This document shows positions 1 through 7,158 of a DNA stretch of 9,681 bases, piece after piece. The stretch lies in the NCBI GenBank assembly GCA_045586905.1, contig JAZNBF010000115.1, forward strand, positions 1-9,681. Direction: 5' to 3'. Numbering within the stretch: position 1 is the stretch's first letter; every line of letters begins with the position of its first letter. Both the position numbers and the translations under genes were made by a program. This DNA comes from RGIG1828 sp045586905 (GTDB lineage Bacteria; Bacillota; Clostridia; UMGS1810). The notes under the pieces are model-generated. The model ran no database searches. It was given only the letters and a program-made list of their open reading frames with translations, and was not told the DNA's origin.

Positions 1-444
1 TTAATGCGAAATATCAAGCACACAAGACGCAGATATGCTTTTAAGACTTTTTGCGGCTAAGGTCAATACCTCGCAGATGTTATAGTCATCAATATTTCCA
101 AAGGCTTCAAGTCCCACCTGCATAATCTCTTTAAAAGATGCAGTGCTTTTTGCCACTCTGTACACATTTTCGTTGTAATACACCTTCTGAGTGTAACCCT
201 TTTCGTCGTCACTGCTTTTTATGATAGACAGTGTAACATCGGGCTTTAAAGCCATAAGCTTTCCGTTTGTGTCGGTAAAGGTTATGATGTTGTCACTCAC
301 AAGAAAGTCTTTGTTTCTCACATAGAGGTCATACTCTTCAAACTTGCTCATTTTAAACTGAGCATATCCGTATTTTTCATATAATGAACGAAGGGCAAAA
401 ACTGCCTTTTCATCATTTCTCAAAAGCTTGTTTTCTATTTTCAT
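1..444 (-). CDS. hisZ: ATP phosphoribosyltransferase regulatory subunit HisZ-like, cut short
   Basis: HisZ is a catalytically inactive relative of histidyl-tRNA synthetase that partners short-form HisG in the first step of histidine synthesis. The 147 residues seen match the N-terminal part of the class II synthetase fold: a first helix and strand region (EKYGYAQFKMSKFEEYDLY), the LALKPDVTLSI-like stretch (here LMALKPDVTLSI), and a motif-2-like segment (YRVAKSTASFKEIMQVGLEAFG region) lacking the usual HisRS signature residues. The start is set at 444 because GGAGG (451-455, minus strand) lies 6 bases upstream; an in-frame ATG at 468 lies upstream of that site and is unlikely. The frame ends at a TAA in the first three bases of the window, just after VLDISH, where family members continue for roughly 200 more residues. 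It is therefore a truncated or frameshifted copy, or an edge artefact. A HisS-like protein is the alternative reading. Confidence 0.78.
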   Translation of the reverse strand: MKIENKLLRNDEKAVFALRSLYEKYGYAQFKMSKFEEYDLYVRNKDFLVSDNIITFTDTNGKLMALKPDVTLSIIKSSDDEKGYTQKVYYNENVYRVAKSTASFKEIMQVGLEAFGNIDDYNICEVLTLAAKSLKSISASCVLDISH

Positions 445-487
445 ATGTTTCCTCCGAAAAAATCTCATATATATTTTTCACTTTAGC

Positions 488-516
488 ATTTTAACACACT
501 AAATCGATAAAGTCAA
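488..516 (-). promoter_or_regulatory. Sigma-A-type promoter for hisZ
   Basis: On the minus strand TTGACT (516-511) is followed after exactly 17 bases by TAAAAT (493-488), and the -10 box is preceded by TGT, giving an extended -10. The predicted transcription start is near 481, leaving a leader of about 37 bases that carries the GGAGG site. There is no room for an attenuator or T-box in this leader. Confidence 0.7.
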
Positions 517-708
517 CACAAAAAATATAATTCTATCATATTTTACACTATTTTTCTGAAAAAGCCAATAGTCTTTGATGCATTTATATAAAAAAATAGC
601 CGATTGGAAAATTTCTCTTCATCTTTTGCTTGTAAAAATTCGACAATCTTTGCCTTTCTCGGTTTACTTTGCATTTCTCTGGTGCTATCATAGGGAAGAT
701 GATTATTA

Positions 709-1989
709 ATGGAGATGAATACATTGAATTTTTTTGAACCGAAAATCCTGTCTTCTCTAAAAGACTATAACGCATCAAAACTTACAAGCGATATCATCGC
801 AGGCATAATTGTTGCCATCATCGCACTCCCTCTTTCCATTGCCCTTGCCATTGCATCGGGTGTGTCACCCGAAAAAGGTCTCTACACTGCTATCTTTGCA
901 GGTTTTGTTATCTCTCTTTTCGGTGGCAGCAGAGTAAACATTTCAGGTCCCACAGCCGCCTTTGCCACCATAGTGGCAGGCATAGTTGCCACCCATGGCA
1001 CCGAAGGCCTCGTCGTTGCCACCATCATGGCAGGTCTCATTCTCATCCTCATGGGCATATGCAGAGTGGGCAGCCTCATTCGTTTCATTCCCCACACCAT
1101 CACCACAGGCTTTACCTCAGGTATCGCAGTTACAATAGTAATAGGTCAGCTCAAAGACTTTTTCGGCATCACCTTTCCCGAGGGCACCAATGCCATCGAA
1201 AGCATCGAAAAGCTTGAAGCTGTGTGTCATAGCTTTTCCACTTTAAATCCTCATGCAGTGCTCGTTGGCATAATCTCCCTTGCCATTCTCATCTTCTGGC
1301 CAAAGCTCAGCAAAAAAATTCCCCCCTCACTCATCGCAGTGCTTGCGGGCATAGTCATAGTCAAATTCAGTCCTCTCTCTGTCAATGTGATAGGCGACCT
1401 CTACGACATCAGCCCCTCTGTGCCCAAACCGTCTGTTCCCTCGTTTAATATGGAAAGCATCCGTTTTCTCATTTCTCCTGCCTTCACCATTGCCATATTG
1501 GCAGGCATCGAGTCGCTCCTTTCGTGCGTTGTGTCCGACTCCATGATAAACGACAAGCACAACTCCAACACCGAGCTCATAGCACAGGGCCTTGGCAACA
1601 TCTGCTCAGGTCTTTTCGGAGGCATCCCTGCCACAGGCGCCATTGCCCGTACTGCCGCAAATGTCAAAAACGGTGGCAGAAGTCCCATCGCAGGCATCAC
1701 CCATGCCATAGTTCTCTTTTTGGTGCTCGTAATTCTTATGCCCTATGCAAAATGGATTCCCATGCCCGTCATAGCATCCATCCTCTTCATTGTTGCCTAC
1801 AACATGAGCGAATGGCGTGAGTTTGTAAAGATTATAAAAACTTCACCCTGGACAGATTCTTTAGTCCTTGTTCTCACATTTGTGCTCACCGTTGTGTTTG
1901 ACCTTGTTGTTGCAATAGAGGTTGGTATGGTGCTCACAGGTGTTATATATCTTATAAGAAAAATATCTTCCAAAAGAAAAAAAGCATAA
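709..1989 (+). CDS. SulP-family anion transporter lacking a STAS domain
   Basis: A 426-residue membrane protein of the SulP/SLC26 family (sulfate, bicarbonate or other anion transport at the cytoplasmic membrane). Visible family segments are the N-terminal helix SDIIAGIIVAIIALPLSIAL (27-46), SPEKGLYTAIFAG (53-65), the GPTAA turn (80-84) in the substrate-site region, FTSGIAVTIVIGQLKDFFG (about 135-153), GIESLLSCVVSDSM (about 266-279) and PATGAIARTAANVKNGG (307-323). The protein stops after its last helix with a basic tail (RKISSKRKKA), so the cytoplasmic STAS domain that usually takes SulP proteins to about 550 residues is missing, and no STAS-like frame follows. The start ATG at 709 has an AGGGA site at 692-696, slightly far away. 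It is divergent from hisZ. Codon use is C-ending (ATC, CTC), like its neighbours. The transported ion cannot be told from the sequence. Confidence 0.88.
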   Translation: MEMNTLNFFEPKILSSLKDYNASKLTSDIIAGIIVAIIALPLSIALAIASGVSPEKGLYTAIFAGFVISLFGGSRVNISGPTAAFATIVAGIVATHGTEGLVVATIMAGLILILMGICRVGSLIRFIPHTITTGFTSGIAVTIVIGQLKDFFGITFPEGTNAIESIEKLEAVCHSFSTLNPHAVLVGIISLAILIFWPKLSKKIPPSLIAVLAGIVIVKFSPLSVNVIGDLYDISPSVPKPSVPSFNMESIRFLISPAFTIAILAGIESLLSCVVSDSMINDKHNSNTELIAQGLGNICSGLFGGIPATGAIARTAANVKNGGRSPIAGITHAIVLFLVLVILMPYAKWIPMPVIASILFIVAYNMSEWREFVKIIKTSPWTDSLVLVLTFVLTVVFDLVVAIEVGMVLTGVIYLIRKISSKRKKA

Positions 1990-1997
1990 AAAAGATG

Positions 1998-2026
1998 TTG
2001 ACAAAGCATTTTCCTTGTGCTATAAT
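1998..2026 (+). promoter_or_regulatory. Consensus sigma-A promoter of the T-box/symporter unit
   Basis: A perfect TTGACA (1998-2003), a 17-base spacer and a perfect TATAAT (2021-2026), with TGC just before the -10 box (extended -10). Transcription should start near 2033. The -35 box begins only 8 bases after the sulP stop codon, so no separate sulP terminator fits in between. Such a strong promoter suits a unit controlled mainly by attenuation. Confidence 0.9.
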
Positions 2027-2060
2027 TTCTTCAATAAATTTAATAATTTATCACACTAAA

Positions 2061-2338
2061 GGCAATGACCGGAAACAAGTAAGTATGACGATGCTGCTTA
2101 GAGAGAAGTCGGGTGCTGCAAGACTGATGGCTACTCATACCGAATACATTCCGCGAGCTCCGCACCGAAATGCAAAGAGTAGGCTGCGGCGGGAGTGCCC
2201 GTTACAGCATCAGAGTATAACCGCTTTTTTGTTTTGGCGGCGTACTTTCCAAGGCCATAGCTGTGAGGCTGTGGTAAATTGAGGTGGTACCACGGGAATA
2301 TTCTCGTCCTCAAGTTAATCTGAGGACGGGATTTTTTT
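2061..2338 (+). promoter_or_regulatory. T-box riboswitch, tyrosine specifier (UAC)
   Basis: A complete T-box leader. Stem I: GGAA (2071-2074) pairs with TTCC (2149-2152), and GTATGA (2083-2088) with TCATAC (2135-2140). Between them lies the specifier loop CGAA-TAC-A, with the codon UAC at 2145-2147 followed by the conserved purine. The AGAGAG box (2100-2105) and a distal hairpin (AGTC 2107-2110 with GACT 2122-2125) follow the family plan. The CCGAAA...AGTAGG segment (2165-2183) matches stem II, CCGTTA (2199-2204) the IIA/B region, and CCGC/GCGG (2221-2224/2237-2240) stem III. The antiterminator pairs GAGG (2281-2284) with CCTC (2308-2311) and ACGGG (2292-2296) with CTCGT (2303-2307), around the UGGUACC bulge. 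UGGU fits an A discriminator base, as in tRNA-Tyr. Uncharged tRNA-Tyr should stabilise the antiterminator and allow expression of the symporter. Confidence 0.95.
2302..2338 (+). terminator. T-box intrinsic terminator
   Basis: An 11-bp stem (2302-2312 with 2321-2331, including one G-U pair) with an 8-base loop, followed by seven Ts. Its left arm contains CTCGT and CCTC of the antiterminator, so the two structures exclude each other. It probably also ends transcripts coming from sulP. Confidence 0.93.
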
Positions 2339-2388
2339 ATGCCGAAATTTCGCTCTCTAAAAACAAAATTTTGAAAGGAATGATTTTT

Positions 2389-3927
2389 ATGGCATGGTCA
2401 GTTTCATTACTCGTGGTTTTCTTTGTGGTAACAATAGGTGTAGGCCTCTATTGCCGCCGCCACTCAACCGATGTATCGGGCTTCGTGCTCGGTGGTCGCT
2501 CCGTAGGTCCTTGGCTCACAGCCTTTGCCTATGGCACATCCTATTTCTCGGCAGTTATTTTTGTAGGCTATGCAGGTCAGTTTGGCTGGCGCTTCGGTAT
2601 TGCTTCCACATGGATAGGCATCGGTAACGCAGTCATCGGCTCTCTTCTGGCATGGAAGGTGCTCGGCAGAAGAACACGCCTCATGACTCAGCACATCGGC
2701 TCTGCCACAATGCCCGACTTTTTCGGCAAACGCTTCTCAAGTCCTGCGCTCAAAATTGCCGCCTCGGTTCTTGTGTTCATCTTCCTTATACCCTACACAG
2801 CATCACTCTACAACGGTCTCTCAAGACTTTTCGACATGGCTTTCCCTCAGATAGACTACTCTGTCTGTGTTATCATAATGGCAATTCTCACCTGCATCTA
2901 TGTAACAGCCGGTGGCTACATGGCAACTGCCATCAATGACTTCATTCAGGGCATCATAATGCTCTTTGGCATCGTGGCAATCATCGCCGCAGTTCTCACT
3001 CAAAGTGGCGGCTTCACCACTGCTCTTGCAAATCTTGCATCTGTTGAGGGATCTGCCCCCGGTGTGTTCAACTCATTCTTCGGTGCAGAGCCTCTCAATC
3101 TTCTCTTTGTTGTCATCCTTACCTCTCTCGGCACCTGGGGACTTCCTCAGATGGTGCAGAAGTTCTACTCCATAAAGAGTGAAAAAGACATCAGCAAAGG
3201 CACAATCATCTCCACCTTCTTTGCATTTGTTGTTGCAGGCGGATGCTATTTCCTCGGTGGCTTTGGTCGTCTTTTCTCAGGTCGCATCGGTGTAGCAGAC
3301 GGTATGCCTGTCGGTGGCTACGACAACATCATTCCCACCATGCTCGAAACTCTTTCACCTGCTCTCATAGCAGTGGTAATAGTTTTGGTTTTCTCAGCTT
3401 CAATGTCCACTCTTTCCTCGCTCGTTCTCTCATCAAGCTCCACTCTCACCCTCGATCTCATCAAAGGCCATGTGGTGAAAAACATGTCAGAGAAAAAACA
3501 GATTCTCATCATGCGCATACTCATCGTGGTGTTTGTTGCAATTTCGGCTTTCATCGCAATCAACAAAGACAAGCTCTCAGCCATTGCCGACATGATGGGC
3601 ATATCCTGGGGCGCACTTGCAGGTGCTTTTCTTGCTCCTTTCCTCTTTGCACTCTACTGGAAAAAGACAACCAAAGCTTCTGTATGGGCAAGCTTTATCT
3701 TTGGCGCAGGCATCATGGTTTTGAACATGCTTTTCAGACCTTCATTCCCACCCATCATGCAGTCACCCATCAACTGTGGCGTGTTTGCAATGCTCGGAGG
3801 CCTTATCATAGTGCCGATTGTCAGCGCAATCTCTCCTGTGTCCGATAAAAAACGCATTGATGAAATCTTCACCTGCTATGACGAACAGGTAACCGTAAGT
3901 AAGAAAAAATCCTTGGGCGATAAATAA
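2389..3927 (+). CDS. Sodium:solute symporter (SSS family), predicted tyrosine-related uptake
   Basis: A 512-residue inner-membrane symporter of the PutP/PanF type (SSS family, TC 2.A.21) with about 13 hydrophobic segments. Visible family features are VLGGRSVGPWLTAFAYGTSYFS (about 33-54), the signature GGYMATAINDFIQGIIMLFG (175-194), and the helix with SASMSTLSS (336-344), whose S340 and T341 match the Na+-site Ser/Thr pair of E. coli PutP. The PutP Na+-site Asp55 aligns with a Tyr here, so the protein is closer to PanF-like members than to true proline carriers. The start is ATG 2389 with AAAGGA at 2374-2379; an upstream GTG-led frame lies inside the T-box and is not used. Regulation by a Tyr-type T-box suggests uptake of tyrosine or a related compound; this rests on the specifier codon and is not shown by the protein itself. 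Confidence 0.9.
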   Translation: MAWSVSLLVVFFVVTIGVGLYCRRHSTDVSGFVLGGRSVGPWLTAFAYGTSYFSAVIFVGYAGQFGWRFGIASTWIGIGNAVIGSLLAWKVLGRRTRLMTQHIGSATMPDFFGKRFSSPALKIAASVLVFIFLIPYTASLYNGLSRLFDMAFPQIDYSVCVIIMAILTCIYVTAGGYMATAINDFIQGIIMLFGIVAIIAAVLTQSGGFTTALANLASVEGSAPGVFNSFFGAEPLNLLFVVILTSLGTWGLPQMVQKFYSIKSEKDISKGTIISTFFAFVVAGGCYFLGGFGRLFSGRIGVADGMPVGGYDNIIPTMLETLSPALIAVVIVLVFSASMSTLSSLVLSSSSTLTLDLIKGHVVKNMSEKKQILIMRILIVVFVAISAFIAINKDKLSAIADMMGISWGALAGAFLAPFLFALYWKKTTKASVWASFIFGAGIMVLNMLFRPSFPPIMQSPINCGVFAMLGGLIIVPIVSAISPVSDKKRIDEIFTCYDEQVTVSKKKSLGDK

Positions 3928-3937
3928 GCACAAATCT

Positions 3938-3976
3938 AAACAGGTCGTTTTGCAAACGACCTGTTTTTCTTTTTTT
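3938..3976 (+). terminator. Intrinsic terminator after the symporter
   Basis: A perfect 13-bp stem (3938-3950 with 3954-3966) and a 3-base loop, followed by a run of Ts interrupted by one C up to 3976. It starts 10 bases after the stop codon and separates the symporter from the next gene. Confidence 0.95.
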
Positions 3977-4030
3977 ACAGAAAGTTATTTGTCTCCAAAG
4001 ACTTACCCCAAAAAACTTCTGAGCGACTCT

Positions 4031-4060
4031 TTCACATATTTCACCTTATCAGAATATACT
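4031..4060 (+). promoter_or_regulatory. Possible promoter of the small membrane protein
   Basis: TTCACA (4031-4036) and TATACT (4055-4060) are 18 bases apart. Initiation near 4067 would leave a leader of only about 15 bases that begins with the GGAGGTGA site. Since a strong terminator lies upstream, some promoter must lie in 3977-4066; this is the best candidate by eye. Confidence 0.4.
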
Positions 4061-4081
4061 GACTCTGGAGGTGAAAGACAA

Positions 4082-4501
4082 ATGTTAAATTGTTGTTGTG
4101 AAAGAAACAACACCTGCACCATCCTCGGCGTTACCATCAGTGTAATCCTCGGCATTGCTGCGGCATTTTTGCGCTACTTTGCAGTAATTGCTCCTGCTGC
4201 CGCGTTCTACTGGGTGCTTTTGGGCGTAGGTGTTATATATCCTGCAGTTATCCTTCTCTCGCTTTCGCGCCGCGAATCCGGTCGCACATGCATCTGCGAA
4301 GGTCTCACTCTTTTCATTGTGGGCATTGCGGGAACTATAATCACAGCCCTTCTCCTTTTGGGCATAACCTTTGCCGCCACAAGCATCATAGGTGCACTTT
4401 TCACAGGCCTCAGTGTAGGCTTTTTTGCACTTCTCATCTCGAGTGTGCTTTGCATAATCAGTTGTGCATGCACTGCTTCTCGCAGATATGATGAAAACTA
4501 A
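4082..4501 (+). CDS. Small Cys-rich four-helix membrane protein, unknown function
   Basis: A 139-residue protein with a near-ideal ribosome binding site (GGAGGTGA, 4067-4074, 7 bases before the ATG); the longer frame upstream runs through the previous terminator and is not used. It opens with a Cys cluster (MLNCCCERNNTC). Four hydrophobic segments follow, at about 13-35, 38-60, 72-98 and 101-130. A loop with RTCICEG (68-74) lies between segments two and three, and the tail has further Cys (CIISCACTASRRYDEN). The charged RRE and RRYDEN stretches suggest cytoplasmic loops. The Cys pairs at the N-terminus, in the central loop and near the C-terminus could bind metal or form disulfides; that is inference. 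It resembles unnamed Clostridia membrane proteins with a CCC-E/R-NN start, but I cannot assign a function. It lies alone between two terminators. Confidence 0.82.
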   Translation: MLNCCCERNNTCTILGVTISVILGIAAAFLRYFAVIAPAAAFYWVLLGVGVIYPAVILLSLSRRESGRTCICEGLTLFIVGIAGTIITALLLLGITFAATSIIGALFTGLSVGFFALLISSVLCIISCACTASRRYDEN

Positions 4502-4548
4502 GAAAATAAACCTCTGTTCCAAGGAATAGGAAAAAGCAACAAAAAAAG

Positions 4549-4580
4549 AAACCCATCGTCTTCAGACGATGGGTTTTCTT
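4549..4580 (+). terminator. Intrinsic terminator after the small membrane protein
   Basis: A self-complementary run (4549-4561 with 4564-4576), realistically a 12-bp stem with a TTCA loop, followed by TTTTCTT. An A-rich tract precedes it (4541-4551), so it could also work on the opposite strand. Confidence 0.9.
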
Positions 4581-4640
4581 CATTGTTTGGATTTAATTGT
4601 TTTGAGTGATGAAATTAACCTTCTGCAAACAGAGTCATAT

Positions 4641-4735
4641 TTTTGATAAATCAAAAGTGATATTAAAACCTGAGGTTTTAGTGGTATTTTATTCGCTTTT
4701 TAACTGTGCGAATAAAATACCACTCGCCTTTGGCG
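4641..4735. repeat. Cluster of four palindromes between convergent genes
   Basis: Four inverted repeats sit almost end to end: TTTTGAT/ATCAAAA (4641-4656), AAAACC/GGTTTT (4665-4679), a perfect 17-bp pair (4680-4696 with 4708-4724, loop 11) and CGCC/GGCG (4725-4735). GCGAATAAAA occurs twice as a direct repeat (4708-4717 and 4733-4742). The 17-bp stem lacks a T-run on either strand, so it does not look like an ordinary terminator. It is more like a REP- or MITE-type palindrome in the gap between two converging transcription units. Confidence 0.75.
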
Positions 4736-4773
4736 AATAAAACTGCGCAGTGCTCCTTTATGGACGCTGCGCA
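4736..4773 (-). terminator. Probable terminator overlapping the metH stop codon
   Basis: On the minus strand a 9-bp stem (4773-4765 with 4752-4744, one G-U pair) is followed by GTTTTATT (4743-4736). The left arm codes for the last MetH residues and the stop codon lies in the loop. The T-run is modest, so termination may be partial, with the neighbouring palindromes as back-up. Confidence 0.6.
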
Positions 4774-7157
4774 ATTTCTTCTGCATACCTAACTGCCCCC
4801 ATAGCATCCTTTCCATACCTGTCGGCGCCCATGGCTTTTGCATAATCCTCGGTAAGCACTGCACCACCCACCATAACCTTTGTCTGTGGTGCTTCTTTTC
4901 TTATAAGCTCTATCGTCTTTTCCATGGCAGGCACAGTGGTTGTCATAAGCGCGCTCAGACACACAAGAGGCGCCTTTGTCTCCTTAGCCGCTCTTGCCAC
5001 CTCTTCGCACTTCACATCTTTTCCGAGGTCCACCACATCAAAACCGTAGTTTTCAAGCATGGCCTTCACAATGTTTTTGCCAATGTCGTGTATGTCACCT
5101 TCAACAGTTGCCACAATGACACTCATCTTGTCTTTACTGCTCTTTTTGCCCATCTTTTCTCTTATGGCTTCAAATGCAGCCTTTGCCGCATCGGCACTGA
5201 TGAGAAGCTGAGGCAAAAAGATCCTTTTTTCTTCATAACCTTTGCCCACCACATCGAGCGCAGGCACAATTTCGTTTTCAATAATATCAATCGCATCTTT
5301 TGCACCGAGCATCTCTTTTGCCTTTTTGTAGGCACTCTCTTTCATGCCTTTTATGATTGCACCCTTAAGGCTGTTATCTGTGTTATTTTTTTCTTCCTTG
5401 CCTCTCTCTGTCATTTCCGATGCAGTGACAGTCTTTGCAAATTCAATATATTCTCTGCACGATTCGTCATAACCCGCAAGTGCCAGATACGATTTATATG
5501 CTTTCATCATCTCGGCAGAGTGGGGGTTTATGATGGCTGCACTGAGTCCCTTTGTAAGAGCCATGGTAAAAAATGTCGAGTTGATAAAGTCCCTCGATGG
5601 CAACCCGAACGAAATGTTCGACACACCAAGGCTTGTAAGTCCTCCCATGTTGTGTATCTTCTCGAGAGCATCAAGAGTAGACATTGCGTTTTTCTCGTTT
5701 GTGCTTATTGTCATGGCAAGTGTGTCCACAATGATGTCCTTTTTGCCAATGCCATATTCCTCTGCCTTTTTATATATCCTCTCGGCTATCTTCACTCTTT
5801 CCTCATAGCTTTCGGGTATTCCACCCTCGTCGAGCGTGAGTGCCACAACAAGTCCGCCATATTTTTTCACAAGAGGGAACACCTTTTCCATGCTCTCCTC
5901 TTTTCCGCTCACAGAGTTTATCATAGCCTTTCCGTTATATAGCCTCAAAGCCTTTTCCATGGCTTTTGCATCCGATGTGTCAATCTGAAGCGGCACATCG
6001 GTCACTTCCTGCAGGGCACACACGGTTTTCGAAAGCATCTCTGCCTCGTCAATCTCAGGCAGTCCCACATTGACATCAAGCACATCGGCACCAAGCTCTG
6101 CCTGCTTTATGCCAACATCCAATATATAGTCCATGTCGCCTCTCACAAGCGCCTCTTTAAAAACCTTCTTGCCTGTCGGATTTATTCTTTCGCCAATGAT
6201 AACCGGTCTTTTGCCAAATTCCACTGCATGTGTATATGACGATATCACCGAAAGTCCCTTGTCGCAAAGTGGCTTTGGTTCAAAGCCTCCGAGCCTCTTT
6301 GTCATAGCCTCAATGTAGGCAGGCGTTGTGCCGCAGCATCCTCCAAGCACACTCGCACCACACTTTGCAATCTCTTCCATTATGTCTGCAAAGCTCTCTT
6401 CATCTATGTCATATGTGGTCACACCGTCTTCTAACGTGGGCAGTCCTGCATTCGGGCACACTATAACCCCCACCGAAGATGCCTCGCAAAGCCTTTTCAC
6501 AATAGGGAGCATTTCCCTTGGGCCAAACGAACAGTTAATGCCTATTGCATCTGCTCCGAGTCCTTCAAGAGTCGCACACACAGCCTCGGGGCTTGCACCC
6601 GTCATAAGCTTTCCGCTCTGGTCATATGCATTAGTCACAAAAACGGGCAAATCTGAGGTTTCCTTTGCCGCAAGCACTGCCGCCTTTGTTTCATAAAGGT
6701 CGTTCATGGTTTCTATAAGCACAAGGTCGGCACCGCTTTCTGCGCCAAGCTTAACCGTCTTTGCAAAAATCGCCACTGCATCTTCAAAGTCAAGGTCGCC
6801 AAGAGGCTTAAGTAGCTTCCCGAGAGGTCCAATGTCAAGCGCCACAAAGTGTTTTTTGTCTGTTTTTGTTTCACTTGCAGCTCTTTTTGCCAGAGCTACG
6901 CCTTCTTTTACAATGGCTTCGAGTGAGTATTTTCCACTCTGTTCAAACTTGAGCGCATTTGCCCCAAAGGTGTTTGCACATATGATGTTTGCTCCTGCAC
7001 TGAGATACTCTGCATGTATTTTAACTATTTCCTCCGGCTTGTCTATGTTCCATTTCTCGGGCATCTCACCGGGTTGCAAACCTCTTTTTTGTAGAGTTGT
7101 GCCCATCGCCCCGTCAAAAAACAAAAGCTCTTTTCCGATTATGTCCATAATGTTCAT
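4758..7157 (-). CDS. metH: Cobalamin-dependent methionine synthase core (no activation domain)
   Basis: A 799-residue cytosolic enzyme that transfers a methyl group from 5-methyltetrahydrofolate through cobalamin to homocysteine. The homocysteine module (about 1-290) has FDGAMGTTLQ near the start and the three zinc cysteines: C209 in GINCSFGP, and C274 and C275 in GGCCGTTP. The pterin module (about 310-570) begins with IIGERINPTGKK. The cobalamin cap (about 595-670) precedes the Rossmann B12 domain with EGDIHDIGKN (D688, H690, G693; the base-off/His-on motif), then SAL (735-737) and MVGGA. The AdoMet/reactivation domain that makes E. coli MetH 1227 residues long is absent and is encoded by the gene just upstream. 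Start: ATG 7157, with AGAGGT 7 bases away and the upstream stop codon ending one base earlier; a GTG at 7166 lies against that site and is less likely. Confidence 0.95.
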   Translation of the reverse strand: MNIMDIIGKELLFFDGAMGTTLQKRGLQPGEMPEKWNIDKPEEIVKIHAEYLSAGANIICANTFGANALKFEQSGKYSLEAIVKEGVALAKRAASETKTDKKHFVALDIGPLGKLLKPLGDLDFEDAVAIFAKTVKLGAESGADLVLIETMNDLYETKAAVLAAKETSDLPVFVTNAYDQSGKLMTGASPEAVCATLEGLGADAIGINCSFGPREMLPIVKRLCEASSVGVIVCPNAGLPTLEDGVTTYDIDEESFADIMEEIAKCGASVLGGCCGTTPAYIEAMTKRLGGFEPKPLCDKGLSVISSYTHAVEFGKRPVIIGERINPTGKKVFKEALVRGDMDYILDVGIKQAELGADVLDVNVGLPEIDEAEMLSKTVCALQEVTDVPLQIDTSDAKAMEKALRLYNGKAMINSVSGKEESMEKVFPLVKKYGGLVVALTLDEGGIPESYEERVKIAERIYKKAEEYGIGKKDIIVDTLAMTISTNEKNAMSTLDALEKIHNMGGLTSLGVSNISFGLPSRDFINSTFFTMALTKGLSAAIINPHSAEMMKAYKSYLALAGYDESCREYIEFAKTVTASEMTERGKEEKNNTDNSLKGAIIKGMKESAYKKAKEMLGAKDAIDIIENEIVPALDVVGKGYEEKRIFLPQLLISADAAKAAFEAIREKMGKKSSKDKMSVIVATVEGDIHDIGKNIVKAMLENYGFDVVDLGKDVKCEEVARAAKETKAPLVCLSALMTTTVPAMEKTIELIRKEAPQTKVMVGGAVLTEDYAKAMGADRYGKDAMGAVRYAEEIAQRP

Positions 7158-7158
7158 A

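Noticed and set aside
663..691. Promoter TTTACT-17-TGC-TATCAT for sulP
   Set aside because: The hexamers look reasonable, but initiation near 698 would exclude the only Shine-Dalgarno-like site (692-696) from the mRNA. Kept out of the feature list.
2090..2211. GATGCTG (2090-2096) pairing with CAGCATC (2205-2211) as the base of T-box stem I
   Set aside because: This 7-bp match is striking, but it would put the specifier region outside the normal plan. The GGAA/TTCC and GTATGA/TCATAC helices reproduce the known stem I layout, so this is a possible alternative fold only.
1995..2313. Small open frames on both strands across the T-box region
   Set aside because: They are fully contained in the structured RNA leader and lack ribosome binding sites.
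2284..2388. Upstream GTG start for the symporter
   Set aside because: It would begin inside the T-box antiterminator and be translated through the terminator; ATG 2389 has a proper AAAGGA site and a normal family N-terminus.
5088..5942. 284-residue open frame opposite metH, and a 300-residue frame at 6706-7608 on the same strand
   Set aside because: Both lie antisense to well-supported MetH genes, have no ribosome binding site or recognisable domain, and are explained by codon bias of the real frame.
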